A stretch of DNA of 64,000 bases from JBCBSS01 sp039819065 (GTDB lineage Bacteria > Bacteroidota > Bacteroidia > Cytophagales > Cyclobacteriaceae). The stretch spans positions 1 through 64,000 of the forward strand of contig JBCBSS010000004.1 of assembly GCA_039819065.1 (NCBI GenBank). Reading direction: 5' to 3'. Both the position numbers and the translations under genes were made by a program. A model generated the notes under the pieces. That model was not told the DNA's origin and ran no database searches. It saw nothing but the letters and a program-made list of their open reading frames with translations. Of this stretch, positions 35,621-43,143 are shown in pieces (position 1 is the first letter of the stretch; each line of letters begins with the position of its first letter).

Positions 35621-36319
35621 ATGAACGTTCTAATAGTAGAAGACGAATCCAGGATCGCCAAGCGGATAGAAAGAATGACTCGTGAAATTCTTGGTGAATC
35701 CTTATTATCAATTAGCCATATTAACACTCTTCAGGAGGCATTAGAGTTCGTTGAAAATAACCCATTGGATCTCGTCTTGCTGGATTTGAACCTGAATGGT
35801 GAGGATGGATTCGACCTGCTTACTACAGCGGTTTCAGGATCGTTTCATACCATCATTATTTCCGCCTACAAGGACCAGGCAATTACCGCTTTTGAGTATG
35901 GTGTATTAGATTTTGTACCTAAACCATTCAATATAGATCGTTTAGAAGAAGCCTTTAAACGGGTAATTACAAAAGAAAAGGCCGAAATAAATAGGGTTAA
36001 GTTCTTAGCTGTAAAAAAACGGAACAGGATACAGCTTATATCGATTGAGCAAGTTCTTTATGTAAAAGGAGCTGGTCCCTATACCGAACTCTTTCTGGCC
36101 GACGGCACAAAATCGCTTCATGATAAATCACTCGAAAAGTTAGAGCAACTGCTATCCCCCACCTTCTACCGCGTCCACAAATCTTATTTGGTGAAGATGT
36201 CTGAGATAAAAGAAATCATTGTAGAATCCGGAAGCAAGTACATGGCTGAGCTTAAAAATGGCGCGTTTATCCCTATTGGAAGAACGAAATACAAGGATCT
36301 TAAAGAGAAGTGGATTTAA
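35621..36319 (+). CDS. LytTR-family response regulator
   Basis: 232 aa from the ATG at 35621, 5 bp after the kinase stop; an upstream in-frame ATG at 35585 lies inside the kinase gene. The receiver domain (~2-118) has VEDESRIAKR, phospho-Asp in LLDLNLNGEDGF and Lys in VPKPFNIDR. The LytTR DNA-binding domain (~135-230) has KKRNRIQLISIEQVLYVKG, the conserved FYRVHKSYLV and PIGRTKYKDLK. Forms a two-component pair with the preceding kinase. Confidence 0.9.
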   Translation: MNVLIVEDESRIAKRIERMTREILGESLLSISHINTLQEALEFVENNPLDLVLLDLNLNGEDGFDLLTTAVSGSFHTIIISAYKDQAITAFEYGVLDFVPKPFNIDRLEEAFKRVITKEKAEINRVKFLAVKKRNRIQLISIEQVLYVKGAGPYTELFLADGTKSLHDKSLEKLEQLLSPTFYRVHKSYLVKMSEIKEIIVESGSKYMAELKNGAFIPIGRTKYKDLKEKWI

Positions 36320-36370
36320 GTAGCTAGATGACTGGTATTAACACAATTTTATCACCACAACTGACTTTTT

Positions 36371-36404
36371 GCCATTGGTTGTGTCACCACCACCAATCTC
36401 AATA
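36371..36404. repeat. Palindromic repeat upstream of the lipoprotein gene
   Basis: GCCATTGGTTGTGTCACCA... with ACCAATCTCAATA. Nearly the same 34 bp occurs at 36964-36997, on the other side of the lipoprotein gene. Confidence 0.55.
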
Positions 36405-36477
36405 CCTATATAGTTTTAATACTTCCTTAGTGTTACCTTAAAGGAACGTTAAGGCTTGCTTCAAACCCATAACAACT

Positions 36478-36894
36478 ATGAAAGGATTATCACTTTTAGT
36501 TTTATTAATCTTCACATTCATTTTAACATCATGTGATCGACCTGAATGTAAAAACACCAACCCTATATTCGACGCCAATAGTTTTGAATCTAACATTTAC
36601 AAAAAGGAGCTTATCAAAGAAATTGATGAAATAGGCAAAGAAAACCTGACCTATTGGTTATCTGATTATTCAGAACAAAACGGACAAGAATATGTGGTGA
36701 TTTACATTCAAGGTCAAGAACTCTGTGCAAAAGGATTAATTCATGTAACGGATTGGAAAAACATGAAAGGCATTAGAAGTACCAAAGGGAAAGGTTATCG
36801 TGGAGCACAGTTGAAAGATTTTGATTTTGAAGTTACCACCGAAGTAGAATCGATCGCGTTTGAATTTAAAAGCCTTAGTAGCATTATAGATTAA
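36478..36894 (+). CDS. Small lipoprotein of unknown function
   Basis: 138 aa. Signal peptide with lipobox-like LTSC (Cys ~19). The mature part has two further Cys (C-x(4)-region and ELCAKG), an acidic N-terminal helix and a beta-rich C-terminal half. No family recognised. It is flanked on both sides by the same short palindromic repeat. Confidence 0.65.
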   Translation: MKGLSLLVLLIFTFILTSCDRPECKNTNPIFDANSFESNIYKKELIKEIDEIGKENLTYWLSDYSEQNGQEYVVIYIQGQELCAKGLIHVTDWKNMKGIRSTKGKGYRGAQLKDFDFEVTTEVESIAFEFKSLSSIID

Positions 36895-36963
36895 AAAAAG
36901 AAAGCACAACAAAAACTATCGCAAATCAAAACGCTCCTAGCCAAAACTTTGTTGGCCATCTTA

Positions 36964-36997
36964 GCCATTGGTTGTGTCGCCACAACCAATCTGAATA
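36964..36997. repeat. Palindromic repeat downstream of the lipoprotein gene
   Basis: ATTGGTTGTG TCGC CACAACCAAT is a perfect 10-bp stem with a 4-nt loop. It matches 36371-36404, where the stem is slightly decayed. Confidence 0.6.
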
Positions 36998-37055
36998 CAT
37001 AAACGGTTTGAAAACCTTGTTAGAGTGGCCTGTAACGAGGAGTGGTACGCGGATT

Positions 37056-37125
37056 GTTTGCCGGTGTAGACACCGACAAAGGCTGAAAATGCCTGGGTAG
37101 TTTGTCGGTGGAGACATCGACAAAG
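37056..37125. repeat. Two REP-like hairpins
   Basis: GTTTGCCGGTG TAGA CACCGACAAA and GTTTGTCGGTG GAGA CATCGACAAAG. Both have the same layout as the GTTG-GAGA-CAAC hairpins at 4577 and 25706: a short GC-containing stem around a four-base AGA-type loop. Confidence 0.5.
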
Positions 37126-37169
37126 CCTAAAAGATACGACAAAGGCTGAGAGACCAGCAACAAAAATGA

Positions 37170-37309
37170 GGCTGTCTCAAAAGCTGTCTTTTTGATCCAG
37201 ACCCGTCGGGAGAGAAATCTTACTCGACTCAAAGTGTTGATTGTCAGGGGAGTAAGATTTCTCATCCCGATTGATCGGGATGACATTAAAACGGGCTTTT
37301 GAGACAACC
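37170..37309. mobile_element. MITE-like element, 140 bp
   Basis: Terminal inverted repeats GGCTGTCTCAAAAGC (37170-37184) and GCTTTTGAGACAACC (37295-37309) match at 14 of 15 positions. Inside is a perfect 14-bp inverted repeat, GAGAAATCTTACTC (37212-37225) with GAGTAAGATTTCTC (37250-37263), and a TCCCGATTGATCGGGA hairpin. There is no coding capacity. No clear target-site duplication is seen at its ends. Non-autonomous element or old IS-derived repeat (inference). Confidence 0.6.
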
Positions 37310-37335
37310 ACATTTCTAATGTATGCTACCGAAGT

Positions 37336-38220
37336 TTAGAACTTGATAGGCTTTACTTTGTATCCTGCTTTTTTCAATAATTCTACTACACCCTGATCGG
37401 AAGCCAAGTGACCAGCTCCTACAGCGATGAATGCGGGCTGCTCCTTGATGATATCCTCGATCTTACTGATCCAATCCCTATTACGATCGTAGAGCATCAA
37501 ATCTTCAAAATCTCTGAATTGCGGAGAGTCGGTCATCACACTGAAGAGTCCATCCAGATCATTTGAAGTATAGGCTTTTGTCATCTTACTAAACTCCTCT
37601 GACTGGCTATCCATATCTTCAATAGTTTCTACTAACCAGCTTACTTGCTTTTCCATGGGCACCTCATCAAATAAGGTCATTTGAAACTTCACCGTCTCCA
37701 AACCTACTACCTCTTTCTTAGCTTCTTGAGAATAGTTTACGAAGGCCTCTTCATAGGATTTTACTGGACAAGTCGCCATTTTGGGCAATACCATGGACAT
37801 CAATGCAAATGGCTTCAGAATACCCAATTGCGTAAGGTCAACCTTGTAATGTTCCTGGAAAAATGCGTTAATGACCTCTTTGTCCTTCTCATCGATCTCT
37901 GCGCTGAAGTTGGTCATTCCAGGGTTGACAGAATACTTTGTTCCTTCTGTTTTTAATGCGACCGAATCGTCCATGTCGATTTCCAAAACTGTGAGTTCGG
38001 TCTTCTCAAAAGCTTGCTTGATCTGGTCATTCATTACAAAATCATCTACACAGATCATGTGAATGGTACCGTATAGGTAAGATGAACTTTCCAAGCCATT
38101 ACCTGATATCTCCCAAAGTAATGAACTCTTACCTTTCTGTGCTTTCGCTACGTTGGCTAAGCCTGTACCTACCACAAAGCCAACGGCTAATAACAATGCT
38201 ATTCTACTTAACTTCTTCAT
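37336..38220 (-). CDS. TraB/GumN family protein
   Basis: 294 aa from the ATG at 38220 (an in-frame ATG at 38241 precedes it). The signal peptide runs to NVAKAQ. TraB/GumN motifs: SSSYLYGTIHMICVDDF (~40-57), the acidic TVLEIDMDD, the central GLETVKFQMTLFDEVP, and near the end IEDIIKEQPAFIAVGAGHLASDQGV. The paired GT.H and G.GHL motifs are characteristic of the family, proposed to be a metal-dependent hydrolase. Probably periplasmic. Divergent from a sigma gene across a ~140-bp region with a strong palindrome. Confidence 0.85.
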   Translation of the reverse strand: MKKLSRIALLLAVGFVVGTGLANVAKAQKGKSSLLWEISGNGLESSSYLYGTIHMICVDDFVMNDQIKQAFEKTELTVLEIDMDDSVALKTEGTKYSVNPGMTNFSAEIDEKDKEVINAFFQEHYKVDLTQLGILKPFALMSMVLPKMATCPVKSYEEAFVNYSQEAKKEVVGLETVKFQMTLFDEVPMEKQVSWLVETIEDMDSQSEEFSKMTKAYTSNDLDGLFSVMTDSPQFRDFEDLMLYDRNRDWISKIEDIIKEQPAFIAVGAGHLASDQGVVELLKKAGYKVKPIKF

Positions 38221-38336
38221 AAACGATTGATACTTTATCATGATTTCAAATTTTGTTCTGTCCGGTTAGTACCGCAGATGCGAGATTTATTACATTTTTT
38301 TTCAACTTTCTGTAAGAAAAAAACTTTTCCTGCAAC

Positions 38337-38356
38337 TAACCGGATGCATCCGGTTA
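38337..38356. promoter_or_regulatory. Perfect 20-bp palindrome upstream of the sigma gene
   Basis: TAACCGGATG/CATCCGGTTA is a perfect inverted repeat ending 7 bp before the sigma ATG at 38364. A half site (TCCGGTTAG) recurs at 38261-38269, nearer to the divergent TraB-like gene. Its position over the start region suits a repressor or autoregulator site. Confidence 0.55.
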
Positions 38357-38363
38357 AAAATTG

Positions 38364-38858
38364 ATGATCGAGCAAAAAAAATTTCAAGATCTTATTAATG
38401 AACACGCAGCCATCCTCAATAAAGTATGCCGGCTGTACACAGATACCGAGGAAGACTTCGACGACTACTACCAGGAAATAGCCATACAGTTATGGAAGTC
38501 CTACGCAAAGTTTCGGGGTGATTCGAAGCTATCCACATGGGTGTATCAGGTGGCAATCAATACGTGCCTGAGCCAGTTACGAAAAAAGAAAAGAAGGCCT
38601 GAAGCCACTCCCATTGATGGATTGTTTGACCTGGCAGAGCCTGAAAATGACCATATCAAGGATGAACGTTTAGGCGCGTTATATCAGGCCATTAAGCGGC
38701 TGAAAGAGATAGACAGAGCACTCATTCTGCTATATCTGGAAGACAAAAGCTATAAGGAAATTACCGAGATTCTTGGTTTGTCTATGTCCAATGTGGGGGT
38801 CAAAATCAATAGAGTGAAAACACAGCTTAAGCAGATGATCAATGGAAACGGAAAATGA
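38364..38858 (+). CDS. ECF-type RNA polymerase sigma factor
   Basis: 164 aa from the ATG at 38364. Region 2 (~10-75): ILNKVCRLYTDTEEDFDDYYQEIAIQLW and FRGDSKLSTWVYQVAINTCL. Region 4 (~105-160): YQAIKRLKEIDRALILLYLEDKSYKEITEILGLSMSNVGVKINRVKTQLK. The final 17 bp overlap the next gene, a multi-spanning membrane protein that is the likely regulator of this sigma factor. Confidence 0.9.
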   Translation: MIEQKKFQDLINEHAAILNKVCRLYTDTEEDFDDYYQEIAIQLWKSYAKFRGDSKLSTWVYQVAINTCLSQLRKKKRRPEATPIDGLFDLAEPENDHIKDERLGALYQAIKRLKEIDRALILLYLEDKSYKEITEILGLSMSNVGVKINRVKTQLKQMINGNGK

Positions 38859-39414
38859 TTTAAAAGACATATGGCAGAGCGGTACAGTTAAAGTCAAAAA
38901 ACCTGTAATTGATCCTGCCCATAAGCAAAAGCATGCTGATATCATCAGTAGCATTAGACATACCCTGAAGGTAGAGAATGCCTTTAATATCGTTTTCACG
39001 GTGTTGGTCATCATATGGATGGTTCTTGACAAAGCCTACCTCATAGGGATAGGATTTCTGGTTATCATGATTCCTGGTATTATGTACTACCTACACTTCA
39101 TCAAAAAACTGAACGCGGTTCGCTATGACACCGATGTAAATCATTACTTGCACGACGTTTATAAATTCTTTGCGCGGTTCATCAATCACTATAAAATATT
39201 CGGATACATAGCCATTGTAGTGGGCTTTGGCTTTGGGATTAATATATATAGTGATGACTTCGAGTTAAGGTTTGAAAAGCTGAAAACATTCTTCTCTTCA
39301 CCCATCAGCATCGTGCTAATTGTATTTGGCATTCTGCTGGTAAACCTGATTACTTACCTGATCTATGGAAGGAAAAAAAGAATCTTAAAGAAAATGTTGG
39401 AGGAGTTTGAATAG
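38842..39414 (+). CDS. Membrane protein, sigma-factor partner
   Basis: 190 aa. A ~45-residue cytoplasmic N-terminus with DLKDIWQSG and IISSIRHTLKVEN is followed by four membrane helices (~47-65, ~68-88, ~115-135, ~155-175) and a Lys/Arg-rich end. The N-terminal W-containing segment is frequent in Bacteroidota proteins encoded right after ECF sigma genes. The anti-sigma role is inferred from overlap with the sigma gene. Confidence 0.7.
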   Translation: METENDLKDIWQSGTVKVKKPVIDPAHKQKHADIISSIRHTLKVENAFNIVFTVLVIIWMVLDKAYLIGIGFLVIMIPGIMYYLHFIKKLNAVRYDTDVNHYLHDVYKFFARFINHYKIFGYIAIVVGFGFGINIYSDDFELRFEKLKTFFSSPISIVLIVFGILLVNLITYLIYGRKKRILKKMLEEFE

Positions 39415-39449
39415 GTCAAATAGAAACCGGAGGATCAACTTCTGAATGG

Positions 39450-39457
39450 TATATTTG
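39450..39457 (+). promoter_or_regulatory. Candidate -7 element of the Crp-family gene
   Basis: TATATTTG matches TAnnTTTG 19 bp before the ATG at 39477. No clear -33 TTG was found. Confidence 0.4.
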
Positions 39458-39476
39458 ACTAATCGGTCATTCATAG

Positions 39477-40067
39477 ATGGACAAAACGGATTTCAGGGCA
39501 TATATCAATACCAAAACCCATATCAATGATCGGGAATGGCAACTCATTGACAAGCTATTCAAACCGCTTGAAGTGAAAAAGAATGATTATCTATTGATTG
39601 AAGGTACCATTTGTAATCACGCCTACTTTCTCAGCGAGGGATTGATTCGGTTCTTCTACTGGACGGATGATGGAGAAGACATCACCAAACACCTTACATT
39701 CCCCAAACAATACTTCACCTCTTCGGAAAGCTTTGGCCCACGCCAACCTAGCACAGAAAACATACAGATCATTGAAGATGCTTTGGTATACCAAATACAT
39801 TACGATACGCTTCAGGAAATCTATGCCAATGTACCTTCCTGGTCTATTTTTGTACGCAAAATTGTACAAGAGGTACAAGCCGACGTAGAGGCCAGAATGC
39901 GATCTCTTATCACAGAATCAGCCGAAGATAGATATCTAAAACTGATCGCTAAATATCCTGACTACGCACCCCAGATCCCTCTTCAGTACATGGCCACCTA
40001 TCTTGGTATGAAGCCACAATCTTTGAGCCGGGTAAGAAAGAAATTGGCAGATCAGCGGAGAAGTTAA
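39477..40067 (+). CDS. Crp/Fnr-family transcription regulator
   Basis: 196 aa. The N-terminal cyclic-nucleotide-binding-like beta-roll (~20-115) has KNDYLLIEGTICNHAYFLSEGLIRFFY; the residues that contact cAMP in Crp are not evident, as usual for this Bacteroidota group. After the long helix (~115-145), the C-terminal HTH is LQYMATYLGMKPQSLSRVRKKL (~170-192). The gene precedes the DUF1349-like and MBL genes and might control them, but that is only proximity. Confidence 0.88.
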   Translation: MDKTDFRAYINTKTHINDREWQLIDKLFKPLEVKKNDYLLIEGTICNHAYFLSEGLIRFFYWTDDGEDITKHLTFPKQYFTSSESFGPRQPSTENIQIIEDALVYQIHYDTLQEIYANVPSWSIFVRKIVQEVQADVEARMRSLITESAEDRYLKLIAKYPDYAPQIPLQYMATYLGMKPQSLSRVRKKLADQRRS

Positions 40068-40124
40068 CCTAGGTTAAGTACAGCCACTCGTTCACGATGT
40101 AGCTTTGTTGAAAAAGGCAATGCA

Positions 40125-40976
40125 ATGAAACGCTTATTTCAACTAACCTTAATACTCATGATGATGAACACTCAAGTGACTGCACAAACAAACCTCGAAA
40201 CTTTGAATGACGAGTTCAACGAATCGACGTCATTGACAGTATGGCAATTCTTTCACAAGGCAGAAGATTGGCCCAACTTCGTAAGTAAGGCAGATATCAA
40301 CACTACCACTCAGGGATGTTTGCACATGGAGCCTAAAACTGGCTTCTGGTATGCTGATGTCCATAGTGGCCCTTACTTGTACAAAACCCTGGAAGGTGAT
40401 TTCACTGTAGTCACTAAGGTAAAAGCTAACGGTAAAAACACTGCTGTCCCTAAACAACCTTTCTCACTGGCAGGTTTAATGGTTCGTTCCCCAAGGCCCT
40501 ATGGCGCTGATAAGTTCACCAAAAACCTTGAGAACTGGCTCTTCATTTCTACCGGTTATGCTAAAGGCAAGCATCAGCCACAATTCGAAACTAAGGTCAC
40601 AATCAATAGCAAAAGCAACTTAAAAATACTTCCAGCTCAACAGGATTGGGTAGAAATAGCCATTACCAGAATCGGGAATGACTTTTTCATGAGTCATAAA
40701 CTTGAAAACGGGCAGTGGCAGATAGTAAGAAAAGTCACCCACCCGAATATGGCTGACGCGCTACAAATTGGACTGATCGCTTACACCGATTTCAATGGCA
40801 AAATGAAACGCAGGTGGATATTCAGCAGAAAAAAACTGAACACTGTAGTCTATGAAGATGGCAACCCAGATCTCATCGCCAGGTTTGAATATGTGAGGTT
40901 CTACCGGCCAAAAGTGGATGCTAAACAATACCTGGAAAACGCCGAAGTATTGGTTAATTATCTAAGCCTGCCCTAA
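40125..40976 (+). CDS. Secreted DUF1349-like (concanavalin-fold) protein
   Basis: 283 aa with a signal peptide (LTLILMMMNTQVTAQ). The mature chain has DEFNESTSLTVWQFFHKAEDWP, LYKTLEGDFTVVTKV, SLAGLMVRSP, QDWVEIAITRIGNDFFMSHKLENGQW and LQIGLIAYT, the strands of the DUF1349/beta-xylosidase C-terminal-like sandwich. Such domains bind or act on sugars, but no catalytic residues can be assigned. It ends 4 bp before the MBL hydrolase gene, so the two form an operon. Confidence 0.75.
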   Translation: MKRLFQLTLILMMMNTQVTAQTNLETLNDEFNESTSLTVWQFFHKAEDWPNFVSKADINTTTQGCLHMEPKTGFWYADVHSGPYLYKTLEGDFTVVTKVKANGKNTAVPKQPFSLAGLMVRSPRPYGADKFTKNLENWLFISTGYAKGKHQPQFETKVTINSKSNLKILPAQQDWVEIAITRIGNDFFMSHKLENGQWQIVRKVTHPNMADALQIGLIAYTDFNGKMKRRWIFSRKKLNTVVYEDGNPDLIARFEYVRFYRPKVDAKQYLENAEVLVNYLSLP

Positions 40977-40980
40977 CCTT

Positions 40981-41967
40981 ATGAAAAGAAGAAGGTTTTT
41001 AAAAAGGACTTCAGTATCGCTGGCTGCGGCAGGACTCGGTGGCAGCCTTTATGCAGCCGGCAAAATGATTTGGTACAACATGCCTGAATTTGTAGGAAAC
41101 CCTTTTGATGATATTCATACACTTGAGTTGGGGGACGTCGAGAAACCAATAAAAGTACATGCCATTAGTACTGGATCACTGAAGGTGAAAGCATCCCACA
41201 GAATGCTTAAATGGCCTGCAGCATTACGTTTCCCACGTATTCTCATGGATAGCCAGTGGACAGAACCGTTACCTGTCCATTGCTGGGTAGTCGAACACCC
41301 GGAAGGCAATTTTCTCATTGATACGGGTGAGCAAATAGCCTTTAATGATCCGGACTACTTCAGTTGCGACCCCGTAACGGGTGGCATCAACCGACGCATC
41401 ATTGCTCTTCAGATCGAAAAAGAACAAGAGATTGTGGGTCAACTGGCCAAGATTGATCTAACACCGGGGCAAATTGATCACGTCATTCTGACTCATTTAC
41501 ATATCGATCACGTAGACGGATTGCATTACTTTAAAAATGCTCAGATTTGGGTATCGGATACAGAGTACGCCAGGCCTTATGGAGCGGTGATGTGCAAATT
41601 GCCGTCATGGTTATCACCTAACCAAATAAAATACGAAACGACCAATACCCTGTCCTTCGGCTCATATCATGCCACAACGCAAAGCGAGGACTTGATCATA
41701 GTTCCCACACCAGGTCATACCCATGGACACCAATCAGTTTTGTTAAGAGCGAAAGACTTCGATATCATGTTTGCCGGAGATGTCACTTTTTCGCAAGATC
41801 AATTACTAAATAGGAAACTGGCCGGCATTGCCGTAGACCTTAAAAAGTCTAAAGCAAGCATAGCGCAAGTGCTGGAACACGCCCAAGATAAACCTTGTAT
41901 TTACCTTCCCTCCCACGATCCACTTTCAGCTCAAAGGTTAATCAACAAGGAATTCATTTATAGATAA
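40981..41967 (+). CDS. Metallo-beta-lactamase-fold hydrolase (lactonase-like)
   Basis: 328 aa. The N-terminus has a twin-Arg-like export signal (MKRRRFLKRTSVSLAAAGLGGSL). The metal motif is LTHLHIDHVDGLHYF (HxHxDH, ~165-178), followed by PGHTHGH (~250) and FAGDVTFSQ (~268), with a late His in PSHDPLS. The WVVEHPEGNFLIDTG start of the fold and the order of motifs resemble N-acyl-homoserine lactonases (AiiA-like), but the family also covers other lactonases and esterases. An extracytoplasmic lactone hydrolase is the most likely reading. Confidence 0.75.
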   Translation: MKRRRFLKRTSVSLAAAGLGGSLYAAGKMIWYNMPEFVGNPFDDIHTLELGDVEKPIKVHAISTGSLKVKASHRMLKWPAALRFPRILMDSQWTEPLPVHCWVVEHPEGNFLIDTGEQIAFNDPDYFSCDPVTGGINRRIIALQIEKEQEIVGQLAKIDLTPGQIDHVILTHLHIDHVDGLHYFKNAQIWVSDTEYARPYGAVMCKLPSWLSPNQIKYETTNTLSFGSYHATTQSEDLIIVPTPGHTHGHQSVLLRAKDFDIMFAGDVTFSQDQLLNRKLAGIAVDLKKSKASIAQVLEHAQDKPCIYLPSHDPLSAQRLINKEFIYR

Positions 41968-42057
41968 GATGTGCTTGCAACATATGGCTTCGATTGGTAA
42001 TTAGTGTATAGCGAGTTACACGTCATTATTCTCATCAATACATTGATTATATCGAGT

Positions 42058-42786
42058 TTATTTTGATCCTTTAGTATACCTGCCTCGCGCTAGTCCAATG
42101 CTTACTTTGGTTCGGAACCATTGCCCGGTAAGGGCTTTATTTTCTATTTGTGATCTGTACTTTGCGATAACCTCCTGGTGAAACCTGGCAGTGGTCTTAG
42201 CAGCCCAGCCTATCCCGGTTTTGATTTGGTGGTGCTTAGCTATGGCCAGGGATAGCAATAATTTAAATACCTTTTCGACCTCCTCGGCATCTAATCCTTT
42301 TTTAATGGCATAGTGACTACCGGCACCTATGGCACGTACCACCCAATGACTCTCATGCTTCGCCATTTGCCTTAGCCACTTCAAAGTAGCATCAGGGTAC
42401 ATCAGCAAGCCTACGCCGTACACCCTTTCACCAATGATGTCCGTTACATACCACTCCTCACCCTGGGCTATGTAATGTGCCGCCATTTCCATGGATTGCT
42501 CAAAATGACCAGAAAGGCGCTTTTGCAATATGATACCTATCAATACATTGCCACCTATCGTTTTCAGTTCGGCGATGCCATCGCACAAGGTAATATGGTC
42601 TTTGGTATCGACATTCTCATAGAGTGCTGAGGCGGCATATTCTAGTAATGGAAATTTGACCTTGCTAGTCAGCAACTGATCATACAACGCCTTTACCAGG
42701 CGATCAACACCTAAGAGATATTGGGGTAGAATATCCGTTTCCAGCCATTCCCGAACCTGGCTTTTGCGTGTGATAGCACTTGTCAT
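42058..42786 (-). CDS. HEAT-repeat protein, DNA alkylation repair (AlkD)-like
   Basis: 242 aa, entirely helical. Helix pairs such as HYIAQGEEWYVTDIIGERVYGVGLLMYPDATLKWLRQMAKHESHWVVRAIG suggest HEAT-like repeats of the DNA alkylation repair family. The Trp and Arg of HWVVRA sit where AlkD proteins carry conserved DNA-contact residues, but I cannot confirm the catalytic Asp. Cytoplasmic, single gene, convergent with the MBL gene. Confidence 0.5.
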   Translation of the reverse strand: MTSAITRKSQVREWLETDILPQYLLGVDRLVKALYDQLLTSKVKFPLLEYAASALYENVDTKDHITLCDGIAELKTIGGNVLIGIILQKRLSGHFEQSMEMAAHYIAQGEEWYVTDIIGERVYGVGLLMYPDATLKWLRQMAKHESHWVVRAIGAGSHYAIKKGLDAEEVEKVFKLLLSLAIAKHHQIKTGIGWAAKTTARFHQEVIAKYRSQIENKALTGQWFRTKVSIGLARGRYTKGSK

Positions 42787-42854
42787 ATGTATGAATATAG
42801 AAATACCATAACGCTTTTCTTCATCGCAAGGCTTTTTTACCTTACCTTGATTAT

Positions 42855-43034
42855 ATGGAAGATGACCAGGAGGAGAAAAAAACAGCCAGACTCGGCATTA
42901 GCAGACTAGGGATGGGGTTAGCCATCGGTGTGGCGACCGGTGTTGCTTTGGATAATATCCCACTTGGTATCATATCAGGATTGATCATGGGTATTTTACT
43001 CAGCATAATCCATCGAAAATTCGGCAACCACTGA
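42855..43034 (+). CDS. Small Gly-rich membrane protein (59 aa)
   Basis: ATG at 42855, TGA at 43032-43034. An acidic N-terminus (MEDDQEEKK) is followed by a hydrophobic Gly-rich span of ~35 residues (GMGLAIGVATGVALDNIP, LGIISGLIMGILLSIIH), enough for one or two membrane helices with glycine-zipper spacing. No family recognised. It lies divergent to the AlkD-like gene and 109 bp before the HtrA-type gene. Confidence 0.6.
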   Translation: MEDDQEEKKTARLGISRLGMGLAIGVATGVALDNIPLGIISGLIMGILLSIIHRKFGNH

Positions 43035-43143
43035 CCGCAGCCTAGTGCAGTCGGCCGTATATCACATAGCTCGGTAATCCATACGACACTCTTATTTCCT
43101 ATAATCATTTAACTAGCTGATTACTGACTAACAGCTACCCATC

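Larger units (their letters stand above)
36895..37335. other. Repeat-rich intergenic region
   Basis: About 440 bp without a supported gene. It contains the 36964-36997 palindrome, two GGTG-(t/g)AGA-CACC-type hairpins (37056-37080 and 37100-37125) and a 140-bp MITE-like element (37170-37309). Confidence 0.55.

Noticed and set aside
37020..37313. 97-aa minus-strand ORF over the MITE-like element
   Set aside because: It is a product of inverted-repeat sequence, with no family features.
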